The notes below the pieces were generated by a model. That model was not told the origin of the DNA, ran no database searches, and saw only the letters and a list, made by a program, of their open reading frames with translations. From the NCBI GenBank assembly GCA_019022495.1, contig JAFEKR010000089.1, positions 1 to 64,000 on the forward strand: a stretch of 64,000 bases of DNA, in the 5' to 3' direction. The position numbers and the translations under genes are program-made. Within the stretch, counting starts at the first letter, position 1, and each line of letters opens with the position of its first letter. This DNA comes from Epichloe hybrida. Taxonomy: Eukaryota > Ascomycota > Sordariomycetes > Hypocreales > Clavicipitaceae. Positions 45,601-57,189 of this stretch are shown here, one piece after another.

Positions 45601-48600
45601 CTAAGATTAATGCTATTATTAATAATTAAACCCTATAACCTAGAAGTTATTTACTTTAGTGCTAGATTAGCAATAACATGTAGTGTTATCCATATGCTTA
45701 TAAAGCTTAGCTAAATTAACTTCTATATCCTTAATACTATTACACCCTTTCTCTTTTCCCTTACTAATATAAATAAAATAAAGGTTAAGATTAATAACCT
45801 TACTAATATGTTAATTTAAAATAATAAGACTATACCTATTATGCGTAAATATGGCTACCCTTAGTGGCTTTTAAAGGTAAGAGAAACCACTGCTTTTTAC
45901 CTATTAGAAGGAGAGATTTATTAACTTTACTAAAGGTTTAGTTATCCCTTAATTTAATAGCTTATAAAGATCTTTAATAAGCTAGTTATAATATTAAACA
46001 TTATATAATTAAGAAGCTCACTAAAGTCTATTACTATTATTAAATAAATAGAAAAGCCCCTAGCTAGTTTAAATTCTCCCTTAAAGATAACTATAACTTT
46101 AACTATAAGATTATTATTAATATTATGTAAATTAATAGCTAGCTAGTCCTTTATATTATTAATTTAGTAACCTTATTTTAAGTGGCCTAATTCCTTAACT
46201 CTAAGAAGCAGAAAGCTTATAATATCTAGGATATAATTAGAGAGTGCTAGATTAATATATATCTAGGCCCTCTAGACTGGATTATTTATAATGCTAGTAA
46301 TAACTTTGCCTTAGCTAAATTTAGGCATTATGCTTACTTAATATAAATTAATATTAATAAGATACCTATTAAAGCCTATAATAGTATTAGAAAGGTTAAG
46401 AGATATTATAGACCTCTTTACTAGGCTTATAATATTATTATAGACTTAATTAGTAAGGAAATTACTCCTAAGCAATAACTCTAGATAGCTATTAAAGCTA
46501 TTAATAACTTAGCAAGCCCTAATAGCCTTATGCTAACCTTACTAGTCTTTAAAGCTTACTTATAGATAATAGATAAGTTATTACTAAGTATCTCTATTAT
46601 TTAATAAGCTAAAGTAATTTAGAAGGTAACTAATAAAGTTTACTATTACCTAGCTAAGAGGTAGGTTTATAAGGCCCTTAGCGCCTAGAATAGCCCTAAC
46701 ACATTGCTAATATATTAGCTATTACTATAAGCTAATATATATATATAAAGAGAAAAAGGCAAATAGCATAGCCCTTATAAGCTATTAGCTACTAATAGGG
46801 AGACCTATATAGTTAAGATACCCTATAGCCTAGCTAAGTTTTGCTTTATAGTAGTAAAGCTATACTATAAGGACCTATAGTAAATAGGGGCTAATAAGTA
46901 AAGCCTTTAGGATATTAGGGAGTATAACCTAAGCCTAGAGGTCCTTACCTATAATATAGCCCTTTCCTATACTATAGCCCCTTTTAATACTATAGTCCTA
47001 TTATAAGAAAGGGCTAAGAGAGCCTAGGGGAATAAGCTACTTATAAAGGGTAATAAGGTAAAGAAAAAAAAGAAAAAGATACTAGTTAAGAGAAAGTAAG
47101 GGAGGCTAAGGAAAAACCTTATAGTTTAATTCTTTATTAATAAGGGTATAGAGAAGCCTATAAAGGCTATTAAGGCTAAAGGTAATTCTATAGGAAGCTA
47201 TAAAGTTAAAGAACCTATAGTAAGCCTTAAGGTAGCTAAAGCTACCCTTATAGGAAGCTATAAAGCTAGTAGCCTTAGGGAAGTGAAAGCAAAGGTAACT
47301 AGGGCCTAGGTTTAAAATCCTAAGGAGCTTATTAAACTTATAAAGCCCCTTATATTTATTAATAAAGACTAAGAGAAAGTATTAATTAAGGAGATTATAG
47401 CTAGAGAAGTGCTAAATATAGTATTCCTTATAGTAAAAGAAAAGGCTAACTAAAACCTTACCCTTTAACTCCGCTAAGAGGGAAAGATTATAACCCTAGG
47501 GAGCCCCTTTAAATAATTTAATTAAGCTAAGATTAATGTATTATAAGCTTATAATGTGTTTAGATTTATAATATTTAACCTAGTAAAGCACAGAGGCTAC
47601 TAGATCTTTAATTCTTATATAGTCTAAGAGATTAAAGGTAAAGGCACTAAAATACTATATAAGAAATCGCGCCTTATTATATAAGGGCATAATAATAGAG
47701 GAAAAGAGGCTATCTTAACCTAATTACTAATAATATAGTGATTAAGCTAATGGATTATTATAGCTCTTACTTTATTATTAAAGCAAAGGGGAATTTACCT
47801 TTAGCTATAAGATATTACGTAAGCTTATGTTTAATCCTAAATAACCCTAAATAGGCTAATTATTATAAAGTTACTAAAGCAGATTATATACCTCTTTCTA
47901 AAAGGCATAATAATAGAGGTAATTAAGCCCCTTTATAGGATTATAAAGGCTAGAACCTACTAGTAAGTAATATATTTTCGCTACCATAGGGATAATCTTA
48001 ATATAATAACCTTAATATATAATCCCTACTTACTAATTATAGCCCTAAATAATAAAAACCTCTTTAGCATTATAGGGATGCAAATAGATAACACGCTAGG
48101 CCTTAGTAATAATAACTTCTTTAAGAAAGAAGAAAAAAAGCTTTAGAAGGTAAAGTTTATAGCTAAAGAAAAATAATGCCTTATAACTATAAATCCCCTT
48201 ATCTTTAATAGCTATATCTTAACCTAGAACGCTAATAACTCCCTAACCCTAACCTAAAAGGGCTAAAGTTAGAAGATTAAGGAAATTAACCCTTAATTAC
48301 TAATAGTAAGGCAAGATTACATAGAGTAAAGAGCCTAAGGAAGTTACATTATAATAGTCTATTAACTAGAGGCATTATATAACCTGTTAATTACTGTATA
48401 ACACTAAGAACCCTTTACTAATAATATCTTATAACTTAATAAATGCCTTAAGTAATAAATTAAGCATTAGTAATAGGGATTATAGTATATCCCCTTAACT
48501 CTTAAAGAAGTAAAGCTCTTTATATTTATAAATAAGTCCCTTACTAATAATAAAGATCTAAGCTTATAGATTAGATATATTATTATAATTAGTAATGAAG

Positions 48601-49544
48601 TAATAAAGGATAATAACACCTTTATCTTAAAAGGGAATATTATTACATATAGCTCTATAAAAAGTAAGTATGTAACCTATAGCGCACTTGCATCTAAGCT
48701 ATATAGCATGGTTTAAGGTGCTAATATTACGTATGCAATATCTATAACCCTTTAAATAATCATAGACTAATTAAAGATACCTTAGATCCTAATAATTCTT
48801 TATATAGACTCTTTCTTATTATATAAATGCCTTATAAAGCTAGGCATAATAAAAGAGAAGTAACTAATAATTAATATTATAGCCCTTTAGTAGTTATATA
48901 AGAGGAGGGAAGTCTATGAAGTTAGATAGATTAATGGCAGCAATAATCCGGCTAATATAATAACAAAGGCATCGCTAAATTTAGCCCTTTTAACCTTAAT
49001 TAATTTAAACGAATTAATAATTTATATGGAAGGATAGGTTAAGAGACCTATAAGGTTAGGCAAAGGGGAGGATTAATATAATAGGCATGTAAGTATAGAT
49101 TATAATAACTAGGTTAATTAGAATGACTAAAGCTATAATAGCTAATAAGAACCATGGATTCCTATTAAGGGATTCACTTATATATACTTTCCTTTAATCC
49201 GATTTTTATTGCGTTTTTAGGCTCCTTTAGTCACAAAGAAAAGAGAGAGTGCTAGTGTGGCTTCCTTTAGACTCTTAGATAATAGATAGTCTAACCATAG
49301 CTAAAGAGTGAAGCTACTAAAGGGATACACGCAATGTAATTAGATACATTATAAGCTACCTCGCTCTATTAGCAGTGGCACCGCACTATAGCCTTACTTT
49401 TCCCCCTTTTCGCTTACCTTCTCTTCTAGCTAGATTCCTCTCCTTCTCCCTCTTCTTCTCTCTTAGTTATTAGCTATTATTATCATTAACTTCATTGAAT
49501 TTAACCTCTTCGCACTAGTGCAACGTTCCTTGGTGTAACTAACA
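42643..49544 (+). mobile_element. Ty1/copia retrotransposon nested in the second gypsy element
   Basis: LTRs 42,643-42,931 and 49,256-49,544, each 289 bp, flanked by ATAGC (42,638-42,642 and 49,545-49,549). LTRs start TGTGGCTTCC and end AACTAACA (left copy AACTAATA). Total 6,902 bp. Plus orientation. Confidence 0.93.
43740..49150 (+). pseudogene. Degenerate copia gag-pol
   Basis: Approximate borders. The aspartic-protease motif is degraded (ILDIGALG near 45,540 where DTGAS is expected). The integrase C-terminal segment IKAYNSIRKVKRYYRPL at about 46,360-46,430 is characteristic of fungal copia elements (the usual form is VEAHNSIGKVERYH). RT and RNase H follow; the RNase H end is recognisable near 48,900-48,970 (EVR-stop-INGSNNPANIITK). 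Numerous RIP-type stops. Before it, 43,430-43,723 is a pyrimidine-rich leader with TTTATCCTA repeats whose open frame is unlikely to be a gene. Confidence 0.85.
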
Positions 49545-49549
49545 ATAGC

Positions 49550-52500
49550 TTATACTAGATAAGTACTCTCCTAGAGGTACTTAAGAAACTATATTACTTA
49601 CCCCTTTAGTATTATTATAGAAGTAAATATATTTAGTAATAACTAGACTAGCTCTAGATTATAGCTATATAGTAGCTTATTTAGGCTAACTCCTATTATA
49701 GAAAATAGCCTATTATTAATTATAAGCTAGTAAGTAACTAAATATTCTAGCTAGTTAAACTATAAGAAAGAGACTATAATATATAGTATTACTTATACCT
49801 CTTAGTTTACTTACTTAGTACTACTATTAGTTTATAGGTAATATAATATAGAAAGTAACTAATTAATCTTAACTAAGGAGTATAATATTATCTAAAACTT
49901 TCCTAACTAATCTAAGCTATAATCTATAATAATTAATTAAGGAAACCCCTTAAACTACTACTAAACTATTTTAAACCTCTTTATATATTCCTTAGCTCCT
50001 ATAGAAGTTATAGCCTTAAGCTAGATAAATTTAGAGAGTTAATTTATAATAACTATTAGGTATTATGGTTTTTCTAGGGATAGTGCTAGTAAGTTTATTA
50101 TAAAGTTAATAGAGATTTATAACTAAAACTAGTTAAAGATAGGTAAAGGCTTTAGTAAGCCCTAGTAATATTAATAGCTCTTATAACTACTATAGTAGTA
50201 ATAGTTATAAATAAACCTAGTAATATCTTATAATATCCTATCCTAGTAAAACTACTATTATAAGATTTAGAATATAGTATTATAGCCTAGGTGCCTTACT
50301 ACTAGTAAATTATAGTATTACTATATTAGGGTTATTATAAGAGGCTCCTAAGCTAGGACTTAGGTATAGCCCCTAAACTAAAGCACTTTATAAGCACTTA
50401 TAAAATAATTTACTACTTACTCCCTTATAAGTGCCTTAATAGAAAACCTTTAGGCCCCTTTCTAAATAGCCTTTAATTAGATACTATATATAGGGTTAAA
50501 GATAATAGCCTAGTCCTATAAGGTCTAAAGGTATTTAGTAGTAAAGAGAACCTTACTAGCTAGTAGTAACGCTATACTATTATTATCCTACTATTTATCT
50601 AGTATTAGTAAGAGTTATATAATAGTAATAAGTTATAGGATATATTCTATTCTAGAGGTTACCCTTTCCTAGTCCTATTCCCTTTAAGAAAGAGTATTAG
50701 GCTACTATACTTATATACTAAGTTTATACTAAAGGTAAAAATTAAATAGCGTAAGTGTGTTTACTTATTAAGCTTACTATTCTAATATTAACTAGGGAGT
50801 TATAAAGTACTTTAAGTTCTTATAGTCTATATAAATTATAAATAGACTAGAAATGCCCTATAGCTTAGCTAACTATACCTTAAGGTATAAGATAATAGCT
50901 AATAATTCCTTATTATAGATTATATAGTTCTTTTATAAGGATATAAGGCTAGTAAAGTAGTAAGTAACTAGGTATATAACACTATCCTAGCCTTATTAGG
51001 AAAGGTATTCTCTAATAGCTATTCCTAAATAATTAGCTTTTACTACTATAAGGAGATTTAGATCCTATTATACTAGTATTAGGTATATAATAAAGGTGTC
51101 TTTTAACCTATTAAAGGTATTATTCTCTTTAGGCCTTTATTAAAAAGGGATATTTCTCTTAGTTAATTATATTAGTAGTGCTACTAGTTCTAAAAAGTTA
51201 CTAATAAAGTTATAGTAAAAGTTAGTAAACCCTAGGAAGCTATAAACCCCCTAAAGTTTTATTAAGGCTACTTATTCCCTAATAGCTATAACCTTTACTA
51301 GATCTAGATAAATAGAATGTCTTACTATAATAATATATCCTAGGTATTAAACCTCCTTTACTATAAATATAGACTTATTAAGGTCTAAGTATAACCCTAT
51401 AGCCCTTAGGTAGCCTAATATTACCTAAACCTTAGCTATATAGTCTTTCCTTAATCCCTCTAAGTAAACTAAGATATTATCTAAGTATACTATAATAAAA
51501 TCCCTTAATATATTCCCTAAGGACTTATTAATATAATATTAGAATATTACTAGTGCGCTAGCTAGGCTAAAGGGGTAAACTAGCTACTTAAATAGCTTAA
51601 ACCTAGTTTAAAACACTATTAAGTGCTCCTAGCCTTTAGTAATCTATAGCTTATAAAACGCTATATAAATATTTACCTTTATAAACTAGTGTGCCTAGGA
51701 TAACCATAGCCTTTTTAATAAGGAAAACTAGAGCTATAGCTAATAATAAGCTAGTATAAATCTAACCCTTATTTATTAAGTCTATAATCTAGTATCTAAC
51801 CTCTAGAAGCTAGTCCCTTAGCATATTATATAGTAGTCCCTAAGGGAGCGTTAGTTTAGACCTATTCTAATTCTTATATAAGTATATATAGTAATTAAGG
51901 GACCCTTAATAAGGAGGTAAGCTATTAGCTCTAGCCTTATTAAAAAGGTTTATAAAGTTAGCTAACTCCTTAGGTAATATTAATATATCTAGGCTATTAG
52001 GTTTTGTCTTAGGCACTATAATTTATAGTACTATTATTATCTCCCTAAGGCTTATAGTAATAAATATTATAAAAGTGTCCCTTCTATAGTGTGCCTAGCG
52101 CGCTTCTATAGTATATAAGGACTTAATAATCCCTTATACTAAAGTCTTTACCTTACACGCAAAGGCTTTAGAGATATATAAGCCCTTTACTACTCTAATA
52201 ACTAATTACTACTTTACTACGTAAATAACCATATTATAATGTTTTAGCTATAGTATCCTAAGTATAATATCTTATATAAGGCCTAGGATAATATATAAAT
52301 ATACTAATAACTCCTAGCTATTAATGTCTATTCTAGTATATACTATATAGGTAATTAAGGAGGTATTCTCCTATACTCTCTTTTCTCTTCTTTTTATTTT
52401 TACTATAGTCTAGATATACTTTCTCTTTAGTAACTATATAAGCTCTAGGCTAAACTATTTTACTACTAACTTACTTATAGCACTATAATAATTATAACTA

Positions 52501-53931
52501 TAATTAATCTAGATATTAATATAATAATATATATTAAAGAGTATAGGAATTAAGAATAGTAGTAAGTCTATATATTATACTATATCTTACTCTAACTCTA
52601 TATAGCTTAAATAGTTATTTTATATTATAGTATATAGTTAGCCTCCTTACCCCTATATAAGACTTTACTTAAGGGCTACTTATTTTCTATAGAGGGAATA
52701 TTTACCTCCTTATTTACACTTTCCTTATTTACTTTATATAAGTTAATATTAACCTATAGGTAGTAAGGCAAGAGAAAGGTATACTCCTAAATATAGTAGT
52801 CCTTAGATTTATATTATAAGTAATATCTCTTCTAATAGCATTTAGCTAACTTTACTTCTAATACTTATTTAGCCTATTATATATTTATAGTAAGCTTTAG
52901 ACCTTTCTCCTTCTTAACTAGCTTATTTTATTTTCCTAATTAAGTCCTTATTATATATACCTTAGTTATTAGTGTATTACCCTTATAATTAGTCTAAGGT
53001 ATAGGTTTAGCTAGCTATAGTTTATATTAGGACTAGTACTTATCCTCTATAGTAAGGGCCTTAATATTAACTATAATCTTATAATACTATATAATAGCTA
53101 TATACTACATACTTTAGCTAATACCCTAGCCTATACTAATTTCTCTTAAATACTTATTAAGCGCTTATTAAAGCTTTACTAGCTTTATATTATCCCCTTA
53201 ATAATTCTCTCTTACTAATAAGAGCTTCTTTATAAAGTAAATAAAAAACATAGAAAATAGCTCCCTTAGGCCTTATTTTATTTAGTTAAGTTCTATAAGG
53301 GCTATCTCTTACCTATATAAATTAAAGAATATAAACCTAAGGTATTCTAGGAATTTAGCTAGGTTAAAATTATAAATACTACCTTATTTAAAGAAAGTAG
53401 GTACCTAGGACTAGACTTTAGAGAATAAGTTCTAGTAAATAAATATTTACTTATTCTTATTAGTTTTAATAAAGTCCTTATTTACCTATAGCTTATATTC
53501 TATTAGAAACCTCTATATAGTAAATAAGGCCTTATTACTATTATATAATTTACCTATAAGGATAGGTTTTTATTTTACCTTAGGTATAGTTAAGACTAGG
53601 TTAAAGGTAAGAGATAAAGTAAGGTTTACTATTAGGGTATTAGGCTAGGCTATAATAGGTAGTTAGGTTAAGGGTCTTATAGTATTTATAGTTACTTATT
53701 ATTAAAGGTATATAAGTTTTACTATTTACTTATTAAGTATAAGTTAAAGCGTCTTAAATTAGGCCTATTAAGCTACTAGTAGTACTATAGCATTAGATAA
53801 GGGAGTTATTATCCCCTAGCTAGGTTAGTCTTATAGTTAGAGTATGTTTACTATATCTATTAATATATTTATTAGTATTTCTATTATGTCTTTTAGTAGT
53901 TATTAAAAAGAACTAAAGGAAGTCTCTTAAT
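49550..53931 (-). pseudogene. Degenerate gag-pol of the second gypsy element
   Basis: On the minus strand: gag region next to the 5' LTR, protease/RT region about 51,500-52,300, RNase H (FLGFTNFY then FISNF at about 51,180-51,290), integrase zinc-binding and core (GLLKPLPI, then a LIVIINSLSKFI segment) at about 50,000-50,350. Integrase and everything beyond is cut by the copia insertion at 49,545. The remaining 3' part is 40,350-42,642. Many RIP-type stops. Confidence 0.82.
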
Positions 53932-54150
53932 TATTATAAACTAGCCCCTAGGTAACTATAATAGGGCATTAATATAGTATTAAGAGACTTAAGGAGAAAG
54001 GAGAAAGGGTAAGAGGCTATCTCTAGTAGTGCCCCCTTATACCCCCCTTAGCTACTTATATAAGCCTCCTTTCCTTACCTTAACTACTTCTACCACTCCC
54101 CTCTCTAACTGCTATACAAACAATGCTTAGGCAAAGCCTAAGCCCTTACA
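53932..54150 (-). repeat. 5' LTR of the second gypsy element
   Basis: 219 bp. Its inner (left) end reads TATTATAAACTAGCCCC where the partner has TGTTATGGACTGGCCCC; the outer (right) end ...AAGCCCTTACA is preserved. Confidence 0.92.
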
Positions 54151-54611
54151 GCGACTTACTATCTTACATATATTGCCGTGTTTATTACACTAAATGTAAC
54201 GTTTTAATTATTTTCCTTTAGCTATTACGCTAACTAAAGAATAGGGGAAACTACATATAATTACTAGTAAAAGGATCTTAATTAGTAAGTGCTTCTTAAA
54301 GTCTAGGTACCTAGTCTAAAGATAGTGTATATATAAGTAAATATAAAAGTAAATTATATTTAGCTTTATAGTAAAAGAATATAAATTAAGAGTTAAAGAG
54401 TTAAGGTAAATAAAGTATAAATAAGGTTAATGAAGAATAACTATATTTACTAAAGGAAAAAGTTTATAATATAATAGGGAGTTATAGATAAATTTATATA
54501 TAAGCGCTATTTATTATTTATTATTATTTTAATTTAGCTAATACTTAGCGAATAGCTATAGGGTACTTAGTAAAAGCTGTTTAGGAGCCTAGCTATAAGT
54601 AAGGGGGTAAT

Positions 54612-54809
54612 TATAAGGCCTTACTTATAATAATAGGTGCACTTACATGCCTTATAGGCTAGTAAAGCCCTAAGGCTAGGTCTACGTAACACTAGCAAGC
54701 CACTAGCTATAAGACAGTGACTTACACGCATAACGCATTTAGACCTAGCAAGCTTTAGTCAATATACCAGAGCCCCTATACCTCTTGCCTAGCTACTATT
54801 GTTCTTACA
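54612..54809 (+). repeat. 3' LTR of gypsy copy B
   Basis: 198 bp. The inner start is RIP-mutated (TATAAGGCCTTAC); the outer half keeps CpG sites (ACACGCATAACGCATTT). Preceded by the purine tract AAGTAAGGGGG, as expected for plus-strand priming. Confidence 0.92.
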
Positions 54810-54814
54810 CTTAG

Positions 54815-55280
54815 CCTACGGGTTAGACTTATCCTTTAGTACTAGCATAGGTTTTGCATACTAATTAGATATCTTTCTATTAGCAGCTATAGTGTACTTA
54901 TATATCCCTAACTTAATTCCTTTAGTTACTAACTAATTTAGCTAATACTTCTAAGGCTTTAATTATCTTTACTTTAGGGATTATGCCTAGGGCTTTACAT
55001 TCTCTTTTAGCTAAGGTACGTGCACGTAAAGGTTAGTAGTAAGGATATTAGTAATTAATAAGGCATTTAGGTCTCTATATGTATAAAACATTTGCATAAC
55101 TTCTTCTACTATAGACTTTAGGATAAGAGGGCCTAAGATTACTTTATAACCCTTAAACCATAATAACACTGTTTTAATTAGGGTTTCCTAGTTAGTTTCC
55201 TTTCTCTATACTTTTTGCTTAGTTAGAAATAGGAATAACAGAGAATCTAGAGTAACTAGCCCTAGCTAATTATCCTTTAT
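54815..55280. other. Unclassified degraded sequence between gypsy copy B and the TRIM
   Basis: Contiguous with 28,032-28,452 before the copy B insertion. The minus strand contains a fairly long protein-like stretch (about 55,010-55,180) broken by a few stops that I cannot assign to a family. Probably part of an older transposon. Confidence 0.45.
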
Positions 55281-55806
55281 TGTGATGTTCTAGGCTTTGC
55301 CTAGACCTAGCAATATAGGTGTCAATTGCACAAGTTACAGGGACTTGTACAATGCGTATTCTTTTGTTGCTATAGCGCAAAGGAATTGGGGTCAAACCCA
55401 CATGGTGGCGCAGGCACCCGCGATTAGCCCTATGGGCTAGACCATGACATTTGTACAAGTCACCTAAGGTCATAGGTTCAAACCAGCTGCGTGTACAAAA
55501 AAAAAAGGTGCACTATAGGGCAGCCACAATGGGGTTCTTCCTAGGCTTATAGGGATAGAGAGGGTCCCTAGGGGATGCGCGGTATTGCTAGCTTACAAGG
55601 GGTTAATAGGAAGAAGATCACCTAGGGAAAGGGCCTATGTGATGTTCTAGGCTTTGCCTAGACCTAGCAATATAGGTGTTAATTGCACAAGTTACAGGGA
55701 CTTGTACAATGCGTATTCTTTTGTTGCTATAGCGCAATGGAATTGGGGTCAAACCCACATGGTGACGCAGGCACCCGCAATTAGCCCTATGGGCTAGACC
55801 ATGACA
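55281..55806 (+). mobile_element. TRIM: miniature LTR retrotransposon, 526 bp, little RIP
   Basis: Two direct repeats of 169 bp (55,281-55,449 and 55,638-55,806), both TGTGATGTTC...CATGACA with TG..CA ends, flanked by the 5-bp duplication TTTAT (55,276-55,280 and 55,807-55,811). The internal region is only 188 bp, without coding capacity, ending in a purine-rich stretch (AGGGAAAGGG) just before the second LTR. The two LTRs differ at four positions. Unlike everything around it, it keeps CpG sites and balanced base composition. Classified as a terminal-repeat retrotransposon in miniature; the plus orientation rests on the purine tract. Confidence 0.88.
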
Positions 55807-56260
55807 TTTATCTATTAAAACATTTTCCTATTATTATTATTAACCCTTAATTCTATAGTATATTCTCTCCCTTTAAGTAAATTCACTTCTAATAGGAATA
55901 CATAGAGACTAAGTTAATTTATAAGCTAAAAATTCGTTTGCACTAAAATAAGGCAGGTAATCCAAGGCGCATAGCTAGAAAACCACACTAAGGGTTTAAC
56001 CTAGAAATAAATAAAAGGGAGCTTATAAAGTTACTTACTCCTATATTTATTCTAGGCTATTAGATTTAGTTTTTTAACTTAACTAGGTTATATTAGGTAA
56101 CTTAGTTTTCTAAATTATCTAAATTATCCTTCTCCTTATCCTTAGATCCTAATAAGGCATTATCTAGGGATAAGTTAATATTATCCTAACCTATGTACTT
56201 CTCTAGGATTATAAGCTTAGCTAGATAAAGCATTACTTTCTATTAATTAGATAAAGCTAC
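55807..56260 (-). pseudogene. Fragment of a third gypsy-like element, gag/protease part
   Basis: The minus strand reads a hydrophilic stretch with Lys/Asp/Asn-rich segments (KYIG, DNINLSLDNALLGSKDKEKDN) continuous across the copia element with the protease-like segment at 63,415-64,000. Downstream on the minus strand it continues into sequence like the protease-RT linker of fungal gypsy elements. Broken by RIP-type stops. Confidence 0.6.
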
Positions 56261-57077
56261 TATTGAAATGTAGGGAGCTAGTTGCTAGCTGGCAACAGCT
56301 GTACAAGTGTAGCTTCTACGGTCAGGGACCAATAGAGCCACCACGTTGAATATTCAACGTAACGTAACGGAAGGTTTCGGCAGTTATTAACTAATTAAAT
56401 TTAATCTAGATGACTTTTATGATATCTTATATACCAATAGAATTGATTTTAGTGACGTTATACAGGCAATGCGGCTGTTAGATTAAGAGGCCTAGCTATC
56501 TAGCTAGATTAAAAAGATCTTCTTTCTCTTATATACTTACTAACTATATTAGTGGATCTGGACCGCTAAAGAGGTCTTATAGGCTACTTTTTATTTTCCG
56601 CAAAATTCATTTGTATATAAAATCCAAAAAATCAACTCACCACTATATAAACTAGCAACCTATATGCACTAAATTTTAGTCTAAAAAATATTCCTATATA
56701 AAATAAAAGCCCTATCTTCTAGCTTTAATTTGCTATATATAAGACTTTTATACGACCTCTAGTTAAAGAGAAAATCGCTGTTAAAGATAGCTATAGGGTA
56801 ACCTGCTTACGTCACCCTAGCTTACCTAATTACTAGTGGCGCTGCGGTTATGGCTACGCTTATAGCCATAACGCAATTAAATAATTCACAATTAACAATT
56901 GATTTAGATTAGTTATTTACACGGTTAGTCGCAGCTGTTAACAGCTACGACGTAGCCATTAATAGCCACCTTCGCAACTATTAATAGCTACAGTGTAGCT
57001 ATTAGGCTTATAATACAAGCTAGTAATAGAAAGGTCCTTTAACTAGAAAGGGCTAAAAATAGGTCTTATTTTTAACA
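56261..57077 (-). repeat. 3' LTR of the second copia element
   Basis: 817 bp. The outer (left) part keeps GGCAACAGCTG, CGGTCAGGG and CGTTGAATATTCAACG; the inner (right) part is RIP-mutated relative to its partner. Confidence 0.92.
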
Positions 57078-57189
57078 CCCCCTCTATAAAAGAATTACAT
57101 ATAAGCTAATTAAAAGCGTATAAAGTGATATAGGGTAAACAAGAACTTTTAGATAAAAACAAATAAAAGGGAAAAACAGGAAAAGATAA

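Larger units (their letters stand above)
40131..54150 (-). mobile_element. Second Ty3/gypsy retrotransposon (minus orientation) nested in copy B
   Basis: LTRs 40,131-40,349 and 53,932-54,150, each 219 bp, flanked by the 5-bp duplication GCGAC (40,126-40,130 and 54,151-54,155). The coding part reads on the minus strand, so the right LTR is the 5' one. Removing the nested copia element and its duplication leaves about 7.1 kb. It inserted in the 3' non-coding part of copy B, after the chromodomain. Confidence 0.92.
28453..54809 (+). mobile_element. Ty3/gypsy chromovirus-type retrotransposon (copy B) holding nested insertions
   Basis: LTRs 28,453-28,650 and 54,612-54,809, both exactly 198 bp, flanked by the 5-bp duplication CTTAG (28,448-28,452 and 54,810-54,814). 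After subtracting the hAT, the small hAT-like element, the second gypsy (with its copia) and their duplications, the element's own length is about 6.8 kb, normal for the class. The internal order is 5' LTR, gag, protease, RT, RNase H, integrase, chromodomain, 3' region with a purine tract (54,595-54,607), 3' LTR. RIP has destroyed the coding capacity. Confidence 0.92.

Noticed and set aside
54612..54809. Solo LTR of the gypsy family
   Set aside because: The flanking CTTAG matches the 5' LTR at 28,453 and both LTRs are 198 bp, so it is the 3' LTR of the same interrupted element.
55270..55473. Minus-strand 67-codon frame as a small gene
   Set aside because: It lies within the TRIM LTR and is repeated in its second LTR; best explained as non-coding repeat.
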